DNA from: Streptomyces sp. APSN-46.1
GTDB taxonomy: Bacteria; Actinomycetota; Actinomycetes; Streptomycetales; Streptomycetaceae
NCBI RefSeq assembly: GCF_022815725.1
Contig: NZ_JALGRF010000001.1
Location: 1,251,351-1,315,350, forward strand
Direction of reading: 5' to 3'
Length of the DNA stretch: 64,000 nucleotides
This document shows, in pieces, positions 16,021 to 23,572 of this stretch. Each line of letters starts with the position of its first letter. The stretch's first letter is position 1. The notes below the pieces were generated by a model that worked only from the letters and a program-made list of their open reading frames with translations, had not been told where the DNA came from and made no database searches. Both the position numbers and the translations under genes were made by a program.

Positions 16021-16135
16021 CTGAAACGCCGGCCAGGCAACGGGCACACTGGGACGCAGCCGGGCTGGACGACCTCGACGGCTTCACGCGCGGGGTGCCG
16101 GCCACCGAACGCCCGGATCCCACCCTGGAGGCTCC

Positions 16136-17056
16136 GTGATCTCGCGACTCGACCGCGCCGTGGGCGCCGTACTGGGCTCTGCCGTCGGCGACGCCCTGGG
16201 CGCGCCCTACGAGTTCGGCCCGGCCGGGGGGTTGACCGCGCGCGGCGCGGAAATGCGCGGGGGCGGCGGCTGGGATCCGGGTGAGGCCACCGACGACACG
16301 CAGATGGCGGTCCTGGTCGGCGAGTCCCTGCTGGAGTGCGGCGGCCTCGAACTCCCGGACGTCTTCAGGCGGTTCCAGCGCTGGGCCGCTGGGCAGCCCA
16401 AGGACATCGGGCTCCAGACCGAGGACGTCCTGACCAACGGCGGGCCCTGGGACCTCGCGGCCGCGCTGCACTTCCAGGTCAACGCGCGGGCCGCGGGCAA
16501 CGGTTCGCTGATGCGGGCCTCCACCTCGGCGGTGTACTTCGCTCCCGCCGGGCGGGAGAGGTCCATGGACGCCGGCCGGCGGATCGCGGCGCTGACGCAC
16601 GGGGACGCGGCAGCCTGGGAGGGCACCGCCATCCTCCACGAGCTGGTACGCGTCGCCTTGGACGGGGCCGATCCGCTGGCCGCCCTCCCCGAGACGCTCG
16701 CCTCGGTGCACCCGGACCACCGGGAGCGGTTCGGCGGCGTACTCGGCCCGGACTGGCACCCGGGCCTGGCCGCCGAGTTCAACGGGGCCGTGTGGCCCTG
16801 CCTCGGCTCGGCCGTGTGGGCGTTGCGGACCACCTCGGGATTCGCGGAGGCCGTACGGGCGGCCGTGGACCTGGGCGGGGACACCGACACGGTGGCGGCG
16901 GTGACCGGCACCCTGGCCGGCGCCCGGTACGGGCAGGGCGCGATCCCGGCGGAGTGGACCGCCCCGCTGCATGTGCCGCTGCCCGGGTTCGGCGACCGGG
17001 TGCTGGACGCGGACGGGCTACGGACGCTGGCTCAGCGGCTCACGACCACCGGCTGA
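16136..17056 (+). CDS. ADP-ribosylglycohydrolase family protein
   Basis: A 306-residue DraG/ARH-type enzyme that removes ADP-ribose from proteins or small molecules using two divalent metals. It starts at GTG 16136 after GGAGG. Metal-ligand motifs are in place: GSAVGDALGAPYE near the N-terminus, EATDDTQMA at about 43-51, and GGDTDTVAAV near the C-terminus. The middle NGSLMRAS stretch is also characteristic. Target unknown; no ADP-ribosyltransferase gene is adjacent. Its 3' end overlaps the end of the decayed ABC-F gene on the other strand by 25 bp. Confidence 0.92.
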   Translation: MISRLDRAVGAVLGSAVGDALGAPYEFGPAGGLTARGAEMRGGGGWDPGEATDDTQMAVLVGESLLECGGLELPDVFRRFQRWAAGQPKDIGLQTEDVLTNGGPWDLAAALHFQVNARAAGNGSLMRASTSAVYFAPAGRERSMDAGRRIAALTHGDAAAWEGTAILHELVRVALDGADPLAALPETLASVHPDHRERFGGVLGPDWHPGLAAEFNGAVWPCLGSAVWALRTTSGFAEAVRAAVDLGGDTDTVAAVTGTLAGARYGQGAIPAEWTAPLHVPLPGFGDRVLDADGLRTLAQRLTTTG

Positions 17057-18311
17057 TCCTCCGGGGCGAGTTCCGGCCGGTCGTGGGTGACCGTGATCAG
17101 GGTTCCGGTGACCCGTGTCAGGGCCGCCTCCAGTTCCTCCACCACGGCCGGGGCCAGGTGGTTCGTGGGCTCGTCCAGCAACAGCAGGTCCAGCGGTCGC
17201 GCGCCCAGCCGGGCGGGTTCCAGCTCGCGGCGCCGGCCGGCCGAGAGGGCGCGGACGGGGCGGGTCGTGTCCGCCGGGCGCGCAGGCCGAGGGCGGCGGT
17301 CTGTTCGGCGCACTCCTCCCCGAACACCCTCGATGGTGGTGGAGCAGGGTTCGCGCACCCAGAGACCAGCGGTGCGGGGAAATCCACCCTGTTGCTGCTG
17401 TTCACGGGTGAACTCGCCAACTCGCCCCGGATCAGGGCGCCGTACGCGTCCCCGGGCGCGTCGGGCTGCTGCGCTGACCAGCAATCGCTCTCCCGGCGCG
17501 AGCCGGAAGGAGGTGGGCGCCAGCCGCCCGCTCAGGGCCGCTCCGGCGGCCTCGCCCCCCGGCGGAGCCGGTCGTGAACCAGCCGGTGAAGGGGGTTCTC
17601 CGTCAGCCGGTGCAACCGCTCGCGGGCCGCGCGGATCCGATCAGGCCGGAAGGCGCCGGCCCCGCTGAAGCCGCGCGGCGGCTTGCGGGGATCTCGGCGA
17701 AGCGCCCGATGGTGGTCTCGGCGAGCCGCTCGGCGCGGTGGATCTCCGCGCGCCACTCCTCGTACTCGCGCTCCCGGCGGGCGCGGTCGGCGCGCGGGCG
17801 GTCAGGAAGCCGGCGTAGCCGTCACCGTAGCGCCGTAGCGCCGTACGGTGCGGCGGTCGGGGTCCGCCTCCAGGGCCGCGGTCCCGTACGCGGCGAGCTC
17901 GTCGGGGCCGGCCTGCCCGAGGCGGGCCTCCGGCAGGGGCGGATCCGGCGCTCCAGGCTGCGTAGGTCCGCGAGCGCGAGGGTGACCGCGTCGCCGACGC
18001 GGGCGGTCCGGGGGAGGCCGAGGGTCTGCGCGAGGTACCCGATGCCGCCGGGTGTGGTGACGGCGACCTGCCCCTGGTCCGGCCGTTCGCGCCCGGCGAG
18101 GAGCCGGAGCAGGGTGGACTTCCCGGACCCGTTGTCGGCGGCGGGGCCGATCCGCTCGCCGGGCCGGACCGTGCGGCCGACGCGGTCCAGGTAACCGAGC
18201 CTCGACGCGGCATCAAGGCGTTTCGTCTCGCCAGGGCGAACCAGGCCGGGCGGCGAGCTCGGCGCGGTCGGCACGCGAGCGGCCCACCTGGGTCCCGTCC
18301 GGGCGATCTTC
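17032..18311 (-). pseudogene. Decayed ABC-F ATPase (ribosome-protection type) with frameshifts, deletion and inversion
   Basis: ABC-F pieces appear on the minus strand in several frames. NBD1 start: VRPGERIG...DNGSGKSTLLRLLAG with GRERPDQGQVAV and LGLPRTARVGDAV (about 17985-18190). Linker: EEWRAEIHRAERLAETTIGR and FSGAGAF (about 17640-17760). NBD2: FRLAPGERLLVS (about 17480-17520), and near the C-terminus LSAG with LLLLDEPTNHLAP and TLITVTHDRPE (17050-17240). The signature and Walker B of NBD1 are missing, and the NBD2 Walker A is read on the other strand. Intact relatives protect ribosomes from antibiotics or act in translation. No uninterrupted product is possible. Confidence 0.9.
17365..17475 (+). 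other. Inverted segment inside the ABC-F pseudogene carrying its second Walker A
   Basis: On the plus strand this stretch reads TSGAGKSTLLLLFTGELANS, the NBD2 Walker A and following helix of an ABC-F protein, whereas everything around it is coded on the minus strand. FRLAPGERLLVS ends immediately at the high-coordinate side and GLWVREPCSTT resumes at the low side. That is exactly what an in-place inversion of about 100 bp would leave. End points are approximate. Confidence 0.75.
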
Positions 18312-18467
18312 ATGGGTCAGTCCGCGGCGTCTGGTGCCGTGCATCGCCAGGCGGAGGATCGCAGTTCGTACGTGGCCGCACTTGCGCGATGCGACAACGC
18401 GGCGGGTGCCGTGCCAGGCACCGCGGGCCCGCGAAGATCGCCCGGACCCGGACAGGGTCTCAGGGGG

Positions 18468-19262
18468 TCATCGCCCCACGGCCGCGTCCGCTCCCGCGAG
18501 GAGCCGCCCTTCGGCGTACCCGAGGGCGGCGGCGAGGAGTTCCCCCTCACGCCCGCTGAGCAGCACGGTCAGGCTCCCGGTACGCGGCAGGCCGGGCTCG
18601 GGGCGGGCGCCGAGCCGGCGCAGCGCCTGGACGGCGACCGGTTCGGCCGAGCCGTGGTACGTGAGCTCCGCGCCGCCGGTCCGTTCGGCCAGGGCGGCCC
18701 GGATGGGCCCCTCGACCAGCTCGTAGTGGGTGCAGCCGAGCACCACGTCGGTGACGTCCGGCGGGGTCAGCGCGGCGGCCGCGGCGACGGCCAGGATGAC
18801 GGCGTCCTCGTCGGCGTGCTCCACGGCGTCGGCGAGGCCGGGGCACGGCACCTCGGTGACCGGGACCCCGGCGGCGAAGTCGCGGATCAGGCCGCGCTGG
18901 TACGGGCTGCCGGTGGTGGCGGGGGTGGCCCAGATCGCCACCCGGCCGCCGGCGGCCGCGGCGGGCTTGATCGCCGGTACGGTCCCAATGACCGGAATCT
19001 CGGGCTCCAGCTCGGCCCGCAGGGTCGGCAGCGCGTGGACGGAGGCGGTGTTGCAGGCGACGATCAGCGCGTCCGGGCGGAGCCCGGCGGCGGCCCGGGC
19101 GACGGCGCGCGCCCGCTCGGTGAGGTCCGCGGGGGTACGCGGCCCCCACGGCATCCCGTCTGGGTCGGAGGACAGGACCAGATCGGCGTCGGGCCGCAGC
19201 CGACGCATCGCGGCGGCGGCCGCGAGGAGGCCGATTCCGGAGTCCATAAGGGCGATCTTCAC
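18468..19262 (-). CDS. Aspartate/glutamate racemase family protein (MurI-like)
   Basis: A 264-residue protein starting at GTG 19262 after AAGGTGA. It has the two-cysteine racemase layout: an N-terminal LMDSGIG corresponding to the DSGxGG of glutamate racemase, the first catalytic Cys in VACNTASVHALP, and the second in VLGCTHYELVEG. The GTVPAIKPA stretch is also as in MurI. Glutamate racemase makes D-Glu for peptidoglycan, but this copy lacks the second Gly of DSGVGG and may be a second, specialised racemase. The 156 bp between its 3' end and the ABC-F relic contain nothing recognisable. Confidence 0.85.
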   Translation of the reverse strand: MKIALMDSGIGLLAAAAAMRRLRPDADLVLSSDPDGMPWGPRTPADLTERARAVARAAAGLRPDALIVACNTASVHALPTLRAELEPEIPVIGTVPAIKPAAAAGGRVAIWATPATTGSPYQRGLIRDFAAGVPVTEVPCPGLADAVEHADEDAVILAVAAAAALTPPDVTDVVLGCTHYELVEGPIRAALAERTGGAELTYHGSAEPVAVQALRRLGARPEPGLPRTGSLTVLLSGREGELLAAALGYAEGRLLAGADAAVGR

Positions 19263-19741
19263 CCGGTCACCTTAATGGAATCCCCCCGAGAACCCCCCTT
19301 CCTCACCGCCTCCGGCCGTGGCAGCGCTCACCCACCGGCCCCAGGCGGCGATCGAGGCACGGAGCACGGGGCAAAGCCCCGACGAATCCGGGCGGCCGGG
19401 TACCCCAGCCCGCCGGCGATCGCGCGGAGCACCGGGCGGAGCACCGACGAAGCCCGGCCGCCAGCCGCCGCAGCCGCGCGCCGACCCCGGCCCCCGCCAG
19501 CGCTCACCCCGCCGGGTTCGGGCGGCCGGGCGCCCCAGGCGCGTCGGGCCCGGGGCGGCCGGGCACCCCGACCCCACCGACGATCGAGGCGCGGGGCGCT
19601 TGGGTGGAACCCCGAGTGAGTCCGGGCGGGCGGGGGGATTCAGGCGCGTCGGCGGTCGGGGCGTACGGGCGGGCGTACCCGACAGGGCCACGCCGGGTCC
19701 GAATGCGAGACAGCCGCCGCCGGCTTCGACACACTGCCGCA
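19263..19741. repeat. 479-bp intergenic region with degenerate GC-rich repeats
   Basis: No convincing gene. Imperfect copies of a module recur: GGGCGGCCGGGyrCCCC at about 19390, 19520 and 19554, and a linked CGATCGnGGCrCGGrGC-like word at about 19347, 19407 and 19581. The spacing between copies is irregular. It separates the divergent racemase and glycosyltransferase genes, so promoters for both should lie here, but I could not place them. Confidence 0.6.
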
Positions 19742-20917
19742 ATGGGCCTCCTCACCACCGCCGCCTACGTCTCCCTCGCCGCCTGGCTCTGGCTCACCCT
19801 CGCCCAGGGCATGTTCTGGCGCACCGACGTCCGCCTCCCCCCGCGCACCGCCCCCGCCGGGCCCTGGCCCTCCGTCGCCATCGTCGTCCCGGCCAGGGAC
19901 GAGGCCGAGGTGCTGCCCCGCAGCCTGCCCTCCCTCCTCGCCCAGGACTATCCCGGCGAAGCCGAGGTCATCCTGGTCGACGACGGCAGTCGCGACGGCA
20001 CCGGCGAGCTCGCCCGCCGCCTCGCCCACGCGTTCCCCGGACTCCCCCTGACCGTCGTCTCCCCCGGCGACCCCGCACCCGGCTGGACCGGCAAGCTCTG
20101 GGCGCTCCGCCACGGCATCGCCCTCGCCCGCACCTCCCGCCCCACCGAGCCCGAGTTCCTCCTCCTCACCGACGCCGACATCGCCCACGAGCCCGACAGC
20201 CTCCGCGAACTCGTCGCCGCCGCGAACTCCGCCGGCCTCGACCTCGTCTCGCAGATGGCCCGGCTGCGCGTCGCGAGCTTCTGGGAGCGGCTCGTCGTAC
20301 CGGCCTTCGTGTACTTCTTCGCCCAGCTCTACCCCTTCCGCCGGATCAACCGCCCCACCGGCCGGACCGCCGCGGCCGCCGGCGGCTGTGTGCTGCTGCG
20401 CACCGAGGCCGCCGTTCGCGCGGGCGTCCCCGACTCCATCCGGCAGGCCGTCATCGACGACGTCTCGCTCGCCCGCGCGGTCCGGCGCTCCGGCGGACGG
20501 ATCTGGCTCGGGCTGGCGGACCGGGTGGACAGCGTGCGCCCGTACCCCGCCCTCAAGGACCTGTGGCGGATGGTCTCGCGCAGCGCCTACGCCCAACTGC
20601 GCCACCAGCCGATGCTGCTGGCCGGGACGGTGGCCGGTCTCGTCCTCGTCTACCTCGTCCCCCCGGCGGCCTTCTTCGCGGGGATGGCGACCGGGCGGAC
20701 GGCCGCCGCGTGGGCCGGGGGCCTGGCCTGGCTGCTGATGGCCGGGACCTACCTGCCGATGCTGCGCTACTACCGGCAGCCGGCCGCCCTCGCGCCGCTG
20801 CTCCCGCTCACCGCGCTGCTGTATCTCCTGATGACCATCGACTCCGCTTTGCTGCATTACCGCGGCCGAGGCGCCGCCTGGAAGGGCCGTACCTATGCCC
20901 GCCCCAGCGACGCGTAA
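19742..20917 (+). CDS. Family 2 glycosyltransferase, HpnB-like
   Basis: A 391-residue membrane glycosyltransferase. After an N-terminal membrane anchor (about 5-25) comes a GT-A domain: VAIVVPARDEAEVLPRSL, the VDDGSRDGT motif, LLLTDADIAHEPD for nucleotide-sugar/metal binding, and VIDDVSLARAVRRSGGRI as the acceptor/catalytic DD. Three hydrophobic segments follow (about 300-380). This arrangement is that of hopene-associated glycosyltransferase HpnB. No hopanoid genes are adjacent, so the lipid acceptor is uncertain. It starts at ATG 19742 without a clear ribosome site. Confidence 0.85.
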   Translation: MGLLTTAAYVSLAAWLWLTLAQGMFWRTDVRLPPRTAPAGPWPSVAIVVPARDEAEVLPRSLPSLLAQDYPGEAEVILVDDGSRDGTGELARRLAHAFPGLPLTVVSPGDPAPGWTGKLWALRHGIALARTSRPTEPEFLLLTDADIAHEPDSLRELVAAANSAGLDLVSQMARLRVASFWERLVVPAFVYFFAQLYPFRRINRPTGRTAAAAGGCVLLRTEAAVRAGVPDSIRQAVIDDVSLARAVRRSGGRIWLGLADRVDSVRPYPALKDLWRMVSRSAYAQLRHQPMLLAGTVAGLVLVYLVPPAAFFAGMATGRTAAAWAGGLAWLLMAGTYLPMLRYYRQPAALAPLLPLTALLYLLMTIDSALLHYRGRGAAWKGRTYARPSDA

Positions 20918-21076
20918 AACCGCGTAACTGCGCCTGAATCAGCGTCATCCGAGGTCACCGCGTTGTGACGCTCCGTCAACAACAAGTGGGTGCACCACAC
21001 AACCGGTGAGCACGAGCAGTATCAAGATGGGGCGCAAGTGACGAATCGTGCACGTGAACGCCAAGTGAAAGGTGCG

Positions 21077-21106
21077 GCCCTGACCTGGGAATATGCAGGT
21101 CAGGGC
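21077..21106. promoter_or_regulatory. Perfect 11-bp inverted repeat upstream of the Pro/Gln/Tyr-rich protein gene
   Basis: GCCCTGACCTG (21077-21087) and CAGGTCAGGGC (21096-21106) form perfect arms around an 8-nt AT-rich centre, 57 bp before ATG 21164. It could be the terminator of the upstream glycosyltransferase (160 bp away) or a regulator site. A TTGACG (21111-21116) follows directly, but I see no matching -10. The rest of 20918-21163 shows no gene. Confidence 0.6.
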
Positions 21107-21163
21107 GGTGTTGACGAGCCCTCGCTATGGACCCGGTGAAGCCGTGGGCTTAACTTAGGTCCC

Positions 21164-21682
21164 ATGACCTCCCCCCGCTCCACTTATGGCGGCGGTTACT
21201 ACTCCGCGCCCTCCTTCCCGGACACCCCCATCTACGACTCCCTCGTCGCCGAACGCGGCACTCCGCAGATCGCCCCGATCCGCGTTCCTGCCGCCTACGA
21301 CTCCCCGAGCGCCGGTTATTCGAGCGGTGGTTACCTGCCGGCTCTCGCCTCCGCGCTGCCCGCCCTGCCGGCCGCGCTGCCCCCGGCGATGCCGCAGCAG
21401 CAGAGCCACGGGTATGGGTACGGGTACCCGTACCAGCAGCAGGCGGCGCAGCAGCCGATGCCGCTGCAGAACGCCCCGGCCCCGTACATCCCGCAGCAGC
21501 AGCCGGTCGCGGCCCGAACGGGATACGCGCCGCAGCCGCAGCAGCCCCGTCCGGTCGCCGCCGGAGCCCCCGGATACGAAGCCATGCGCCCGGCCGCTCC
21601 GCGCCCGATGCCGACTCCGGCGCAGGGTCCGGGCTCGTACGAGGACCCGTACGGCCGCCCCTACCCCGGGCGCGGCTACTGA
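21164..21682 (+). CDS. Low-complexity Pro/Gln/Tyr/Ala-rich protein (DUF6643-like)
   Basis: A 172-residue protein with no membrane segment or signal peptide. The first 45 residues (MTSPRSTYGGGYYSAPSFPD then TPIYDSLVAERGTPQIAPIR) look conserved and resemble, from memory, the Streptomyces family DUF6643. The remainder is disordered sequence with Ala/Leu/Pro runs, YGYGYPYQQQ and QQQ stretches, and a final DPYGRPYPGRGY. Such composition fits a cell-surface or assembly-associated scaffold, but this is speculation. A weak TTAGGT just before the ATG is the only ribosome-site candidate. Confidence 0.75.
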   Translation: MTSPRSTYGGGYYSAPSFPDTPIYDSLVAERGTPQIAPIRVPAAYDSPSAGYSSGGYLPALASALPALPAALPPAMPQQQSHGYGYGYPYQQQAAQQPMPLQNAPAPYIPQQQPVAARTGYAPQPQQPRPVAAGAPGYEAMRPAAPRPMPTPAQGPGSYEDPYGRPYPGRGY

Positions 21683-21761
21683 CGGCGGGCCCGACGGCCG
21701 GCCCGACAGCGGGCCCGATACTCCCTCGGTCCGCGCCGGGGTCGCCTGGCAAGATGCCCTC

Positions 21762-22586
21762 ATGGCGAATTTGTATGTTCAGGCCCTCCACGTCCATCCC
21801 GTCAAGTCGGTAGCGGGGACCACTCCCGACGAGGTGGCCGTGGAGCCCTGGGGGCTGTCCGGGGACCGGCGATGGGCGGTGATCGACAGCGAGGGCGCGG
21901 TGATCACCCAACGCCAGGAGGCGCGGCTCGCCCTGGCGTCGGCCAGTCCCCTGGCGGACGGCCGGGTCGCGCTGTCGGGACCGGGCATGGCGGAGCTGGT
22001 CGTGGAGGTGCCGGAGCCCGGGCCGCTGGAGCCCGTCGCGCTGTTCGGCAAGAAGGTCGAGACCGTGGTCGCGGCGAGCGCCGCCGCCGACTGGTTCTCC
22101 GCGTACCTCGGGCTCCCGGCCCGGCTGGTGCACATGGACGACCCCGCGGTCCGGCGGCCCGTGGACCCGGACTACGCCCTGCCGGGCGAGACGGTGAGCC
22201 TGGCCGACGCCTATCCCCTGTTGCTCACCACACTCGCCTCGCTGGACGCCCTCAATGGCCTGATCCGGCAGGGGGAGCATCCCGAGGAGGGCCCGCTGCC
22301 GATGAACCGTTTCCGCCCGAACGTGGTGGTCTCGGGTGCCGAGGCGTGGGCCGAGGACGACTGGCGGCGCATCGCGATCGGCGACGCCGAGTTCCGCGGG
22401 GTGCGCGAGTGCGGGCGGTGCATCATCACCACCACCGACCAGACGACGGCGGAGCGCGGCAAGGAGCCGCTGAAGACGCTGGCGCGGCACCGGCGGATCG
22501 GGAAGTCGCTGGCCTTCGGGCGTCAGCTGGTGCCGGTGCGACTGGGCACGGTACGCGTGGGCGACGAGGTCCGCGTCCTGGAATGA
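21762..22586 (+). CDS. MOSC domain protein
   Basis: A 274-residue protein starting at ATG 21762. It has an N-terminal MOSC_N beta-barrel (YVQALHVHPVKSVAGTTP, LSGDRRWAVIDSEG) followed by the MOSC domain with RFRPNVVV and the conserved Cys region RECGRCIITTTDQ. MOSC proteins handle molybdenum cofactor or sulfur carried on a cysteine, as in mARC amidoxime reductases and YiiM-like proteins. The Cys of GRC is the predicted ligand. No molybdenum-cofactor genes are adjacent. The 210 bp after it hold only a small hairpin (22688-22711). Confidence 0.9.
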   Translation: MANLYVQALHVHPVKSVAGTTPDEVAVEPWGLSGDRRWAVIDSEGAVITQRQEARLALASASPLADGRVALSGPGMAELVVEVPEPGPLEPVALFGKKVETVVAASAAADWFSAYLGLPARLVHMDDPAVRRPVDPDYALPGETVSLADAYPLLLTTLASLDALNGLIRQGEHPEEGPLPMNRFRPNVVVSGAEAWAEDDWRRIAIGDAEFRGVRECGRCIITTTDQTTAERGKEPLKTLARHRRIGKSLAFGRQLVPVRLGTVRVGDEVRVLE

Positions 22587-22797
22587 CACCTTCGGGGGGC
22601 TCCGCCCGTCGACTGGAACCAACGTGCCCGACCACGCCGTTGGAGCTGACAGGACGTGTGGGCACTCCCGTGGAATCTCACGAGGAGCCGGTGCGGGGGA
22701 ACGTGCACCGGATCGGGTGACCCGCGTCTCGCGCGTCCCGGAATGCGCGTGCTCCGGGCATGCGGGAGGCTGGGACGCGCAGGCGGGCGGAGCGGGC

Positions 22798-23430
22798 ATG
22801 GGCAGGGGGAGCCGGACCGTGTGGACGGCGATGGGTGTGTGGCGCTGGCGGCGCAATCCGCTGCGCCGGCCGACCGATCTCTTCGAGGCGTGGGTGGCCT
22901 TCGCCGCGCTGGTGTGCGTCCTGGTGGTGGCTCCGGCCATCGGCTGGGTCGCGGGCATGCGGGTGGACGGCACCCTTCAGCGGGCCGCGCGCGAACAGCG
23001 GCACGAGCGGTACCTCGTCCCCGCGGTGGTGGTCCGGCCGGGTCCGGAACCGCCCGGCGGGGCATCCGCCGACCCGTCGGCGCAGCGGCAGACCCCGCAG
23101 CGGACGCGGATCGTGGCCGCGTGGACAGCGCCCGACGGCAGCAGCCACCAGGGGACGGTGCCGGCCGCCGAGGAACCGCCGCGCACCGGCGACCGGTTCC
23201 GGATATGGACCGACACCCGGGGCCGGGTGGTGGGGCAGCCGCTCGACCCGTCGTCCGCCTCCTTCCACGCGGCCCTGGCGGGCCTGGCCGCCGCCCTCAC
23301 CGTGGCCGTGCTGGTCGAGACGGTCCGGCGGATGGTCGTACGAAGGCTGGTGCATCGGCGGTACATACGGCTGGACCGCGCCTGGGCGGCGGCCGGGCCG
23401 GACTGGGGCCGGGCGGGCGCGGGCAGTTGA
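22798..23430 (+). CDS. Rv1733c-like two-TM membrane protein
   Basis: A 210-residue protein. ATG 22798 is preferred because the upstream in-frame sequence has no family character. A short basic head (WRWRRNPLRRPTDLFEAW) precedes the first membrane segment (about 32-52). An outer-facing domain of some 100 residues with polar and Pro-rich sequence follows, then a second membrane segment (about 160-180) and a basic cytosolic tail. This topology and the NPLRRxTD head match the mycobacterial Rv1733c family, which is abundant in Streptomyces and has no known function. Confidence 0.8.
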   Translation: MGRGSRTVWTAMGVWRWRRNPLRRPTDLFEAWVAFAALVCVLVVAPAIGWVAGMRVDGTLQRAAREQRHERYLVPAVVVRPGPEPPGGASADPSAQRQTPQRTRIVAAWTAPDGSSHQGTVPAAEEPPRTGDRFRIWTDTRGRVVGQPLDPSSASFHAALAGLAAALTVAVLVETVRRMVVRRLVHRRYIRLDRAWAAAGPDWGRAGAGS

Positions 23431-23572
23431 CCTGGCAACTCCTCGGCCCCGCGCGCGCTACGGTGGTGAGCCAGATCAGTCGCTTGAGTCGCTTGAGCCG
23501 CTTCGGCGGATTCCTTGAGCGGCTTCCGTCGCTTCGGCAGCGCGAGTACGAGGGTGGGGGCACGACAGCACC

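Noticed and set aside
16021..16139. In-frame coding-like tail ending WDAAGLDDLDGF...EAP overlapping the GTG of the ADP-ribosylglycohydrolase
   Set aside because: The GTGA overlap hints at a real upstream gene, but the frame upstream is the intergenic repeat and no start is visible.
21111..21160. Promoter TTGACG with a -10 near TAACTT
   Set aside because: Spacing between the two boxes is about 34 bp, far from 17-19.
22658..22720. Short frame GTGGGCACTCCC... ending in NVHRIG before the Rv1733c-like gene
   Set aside because: It has a plausible length for a small peptide but no ribosome site and no family I recognise; kept out for lack of support.
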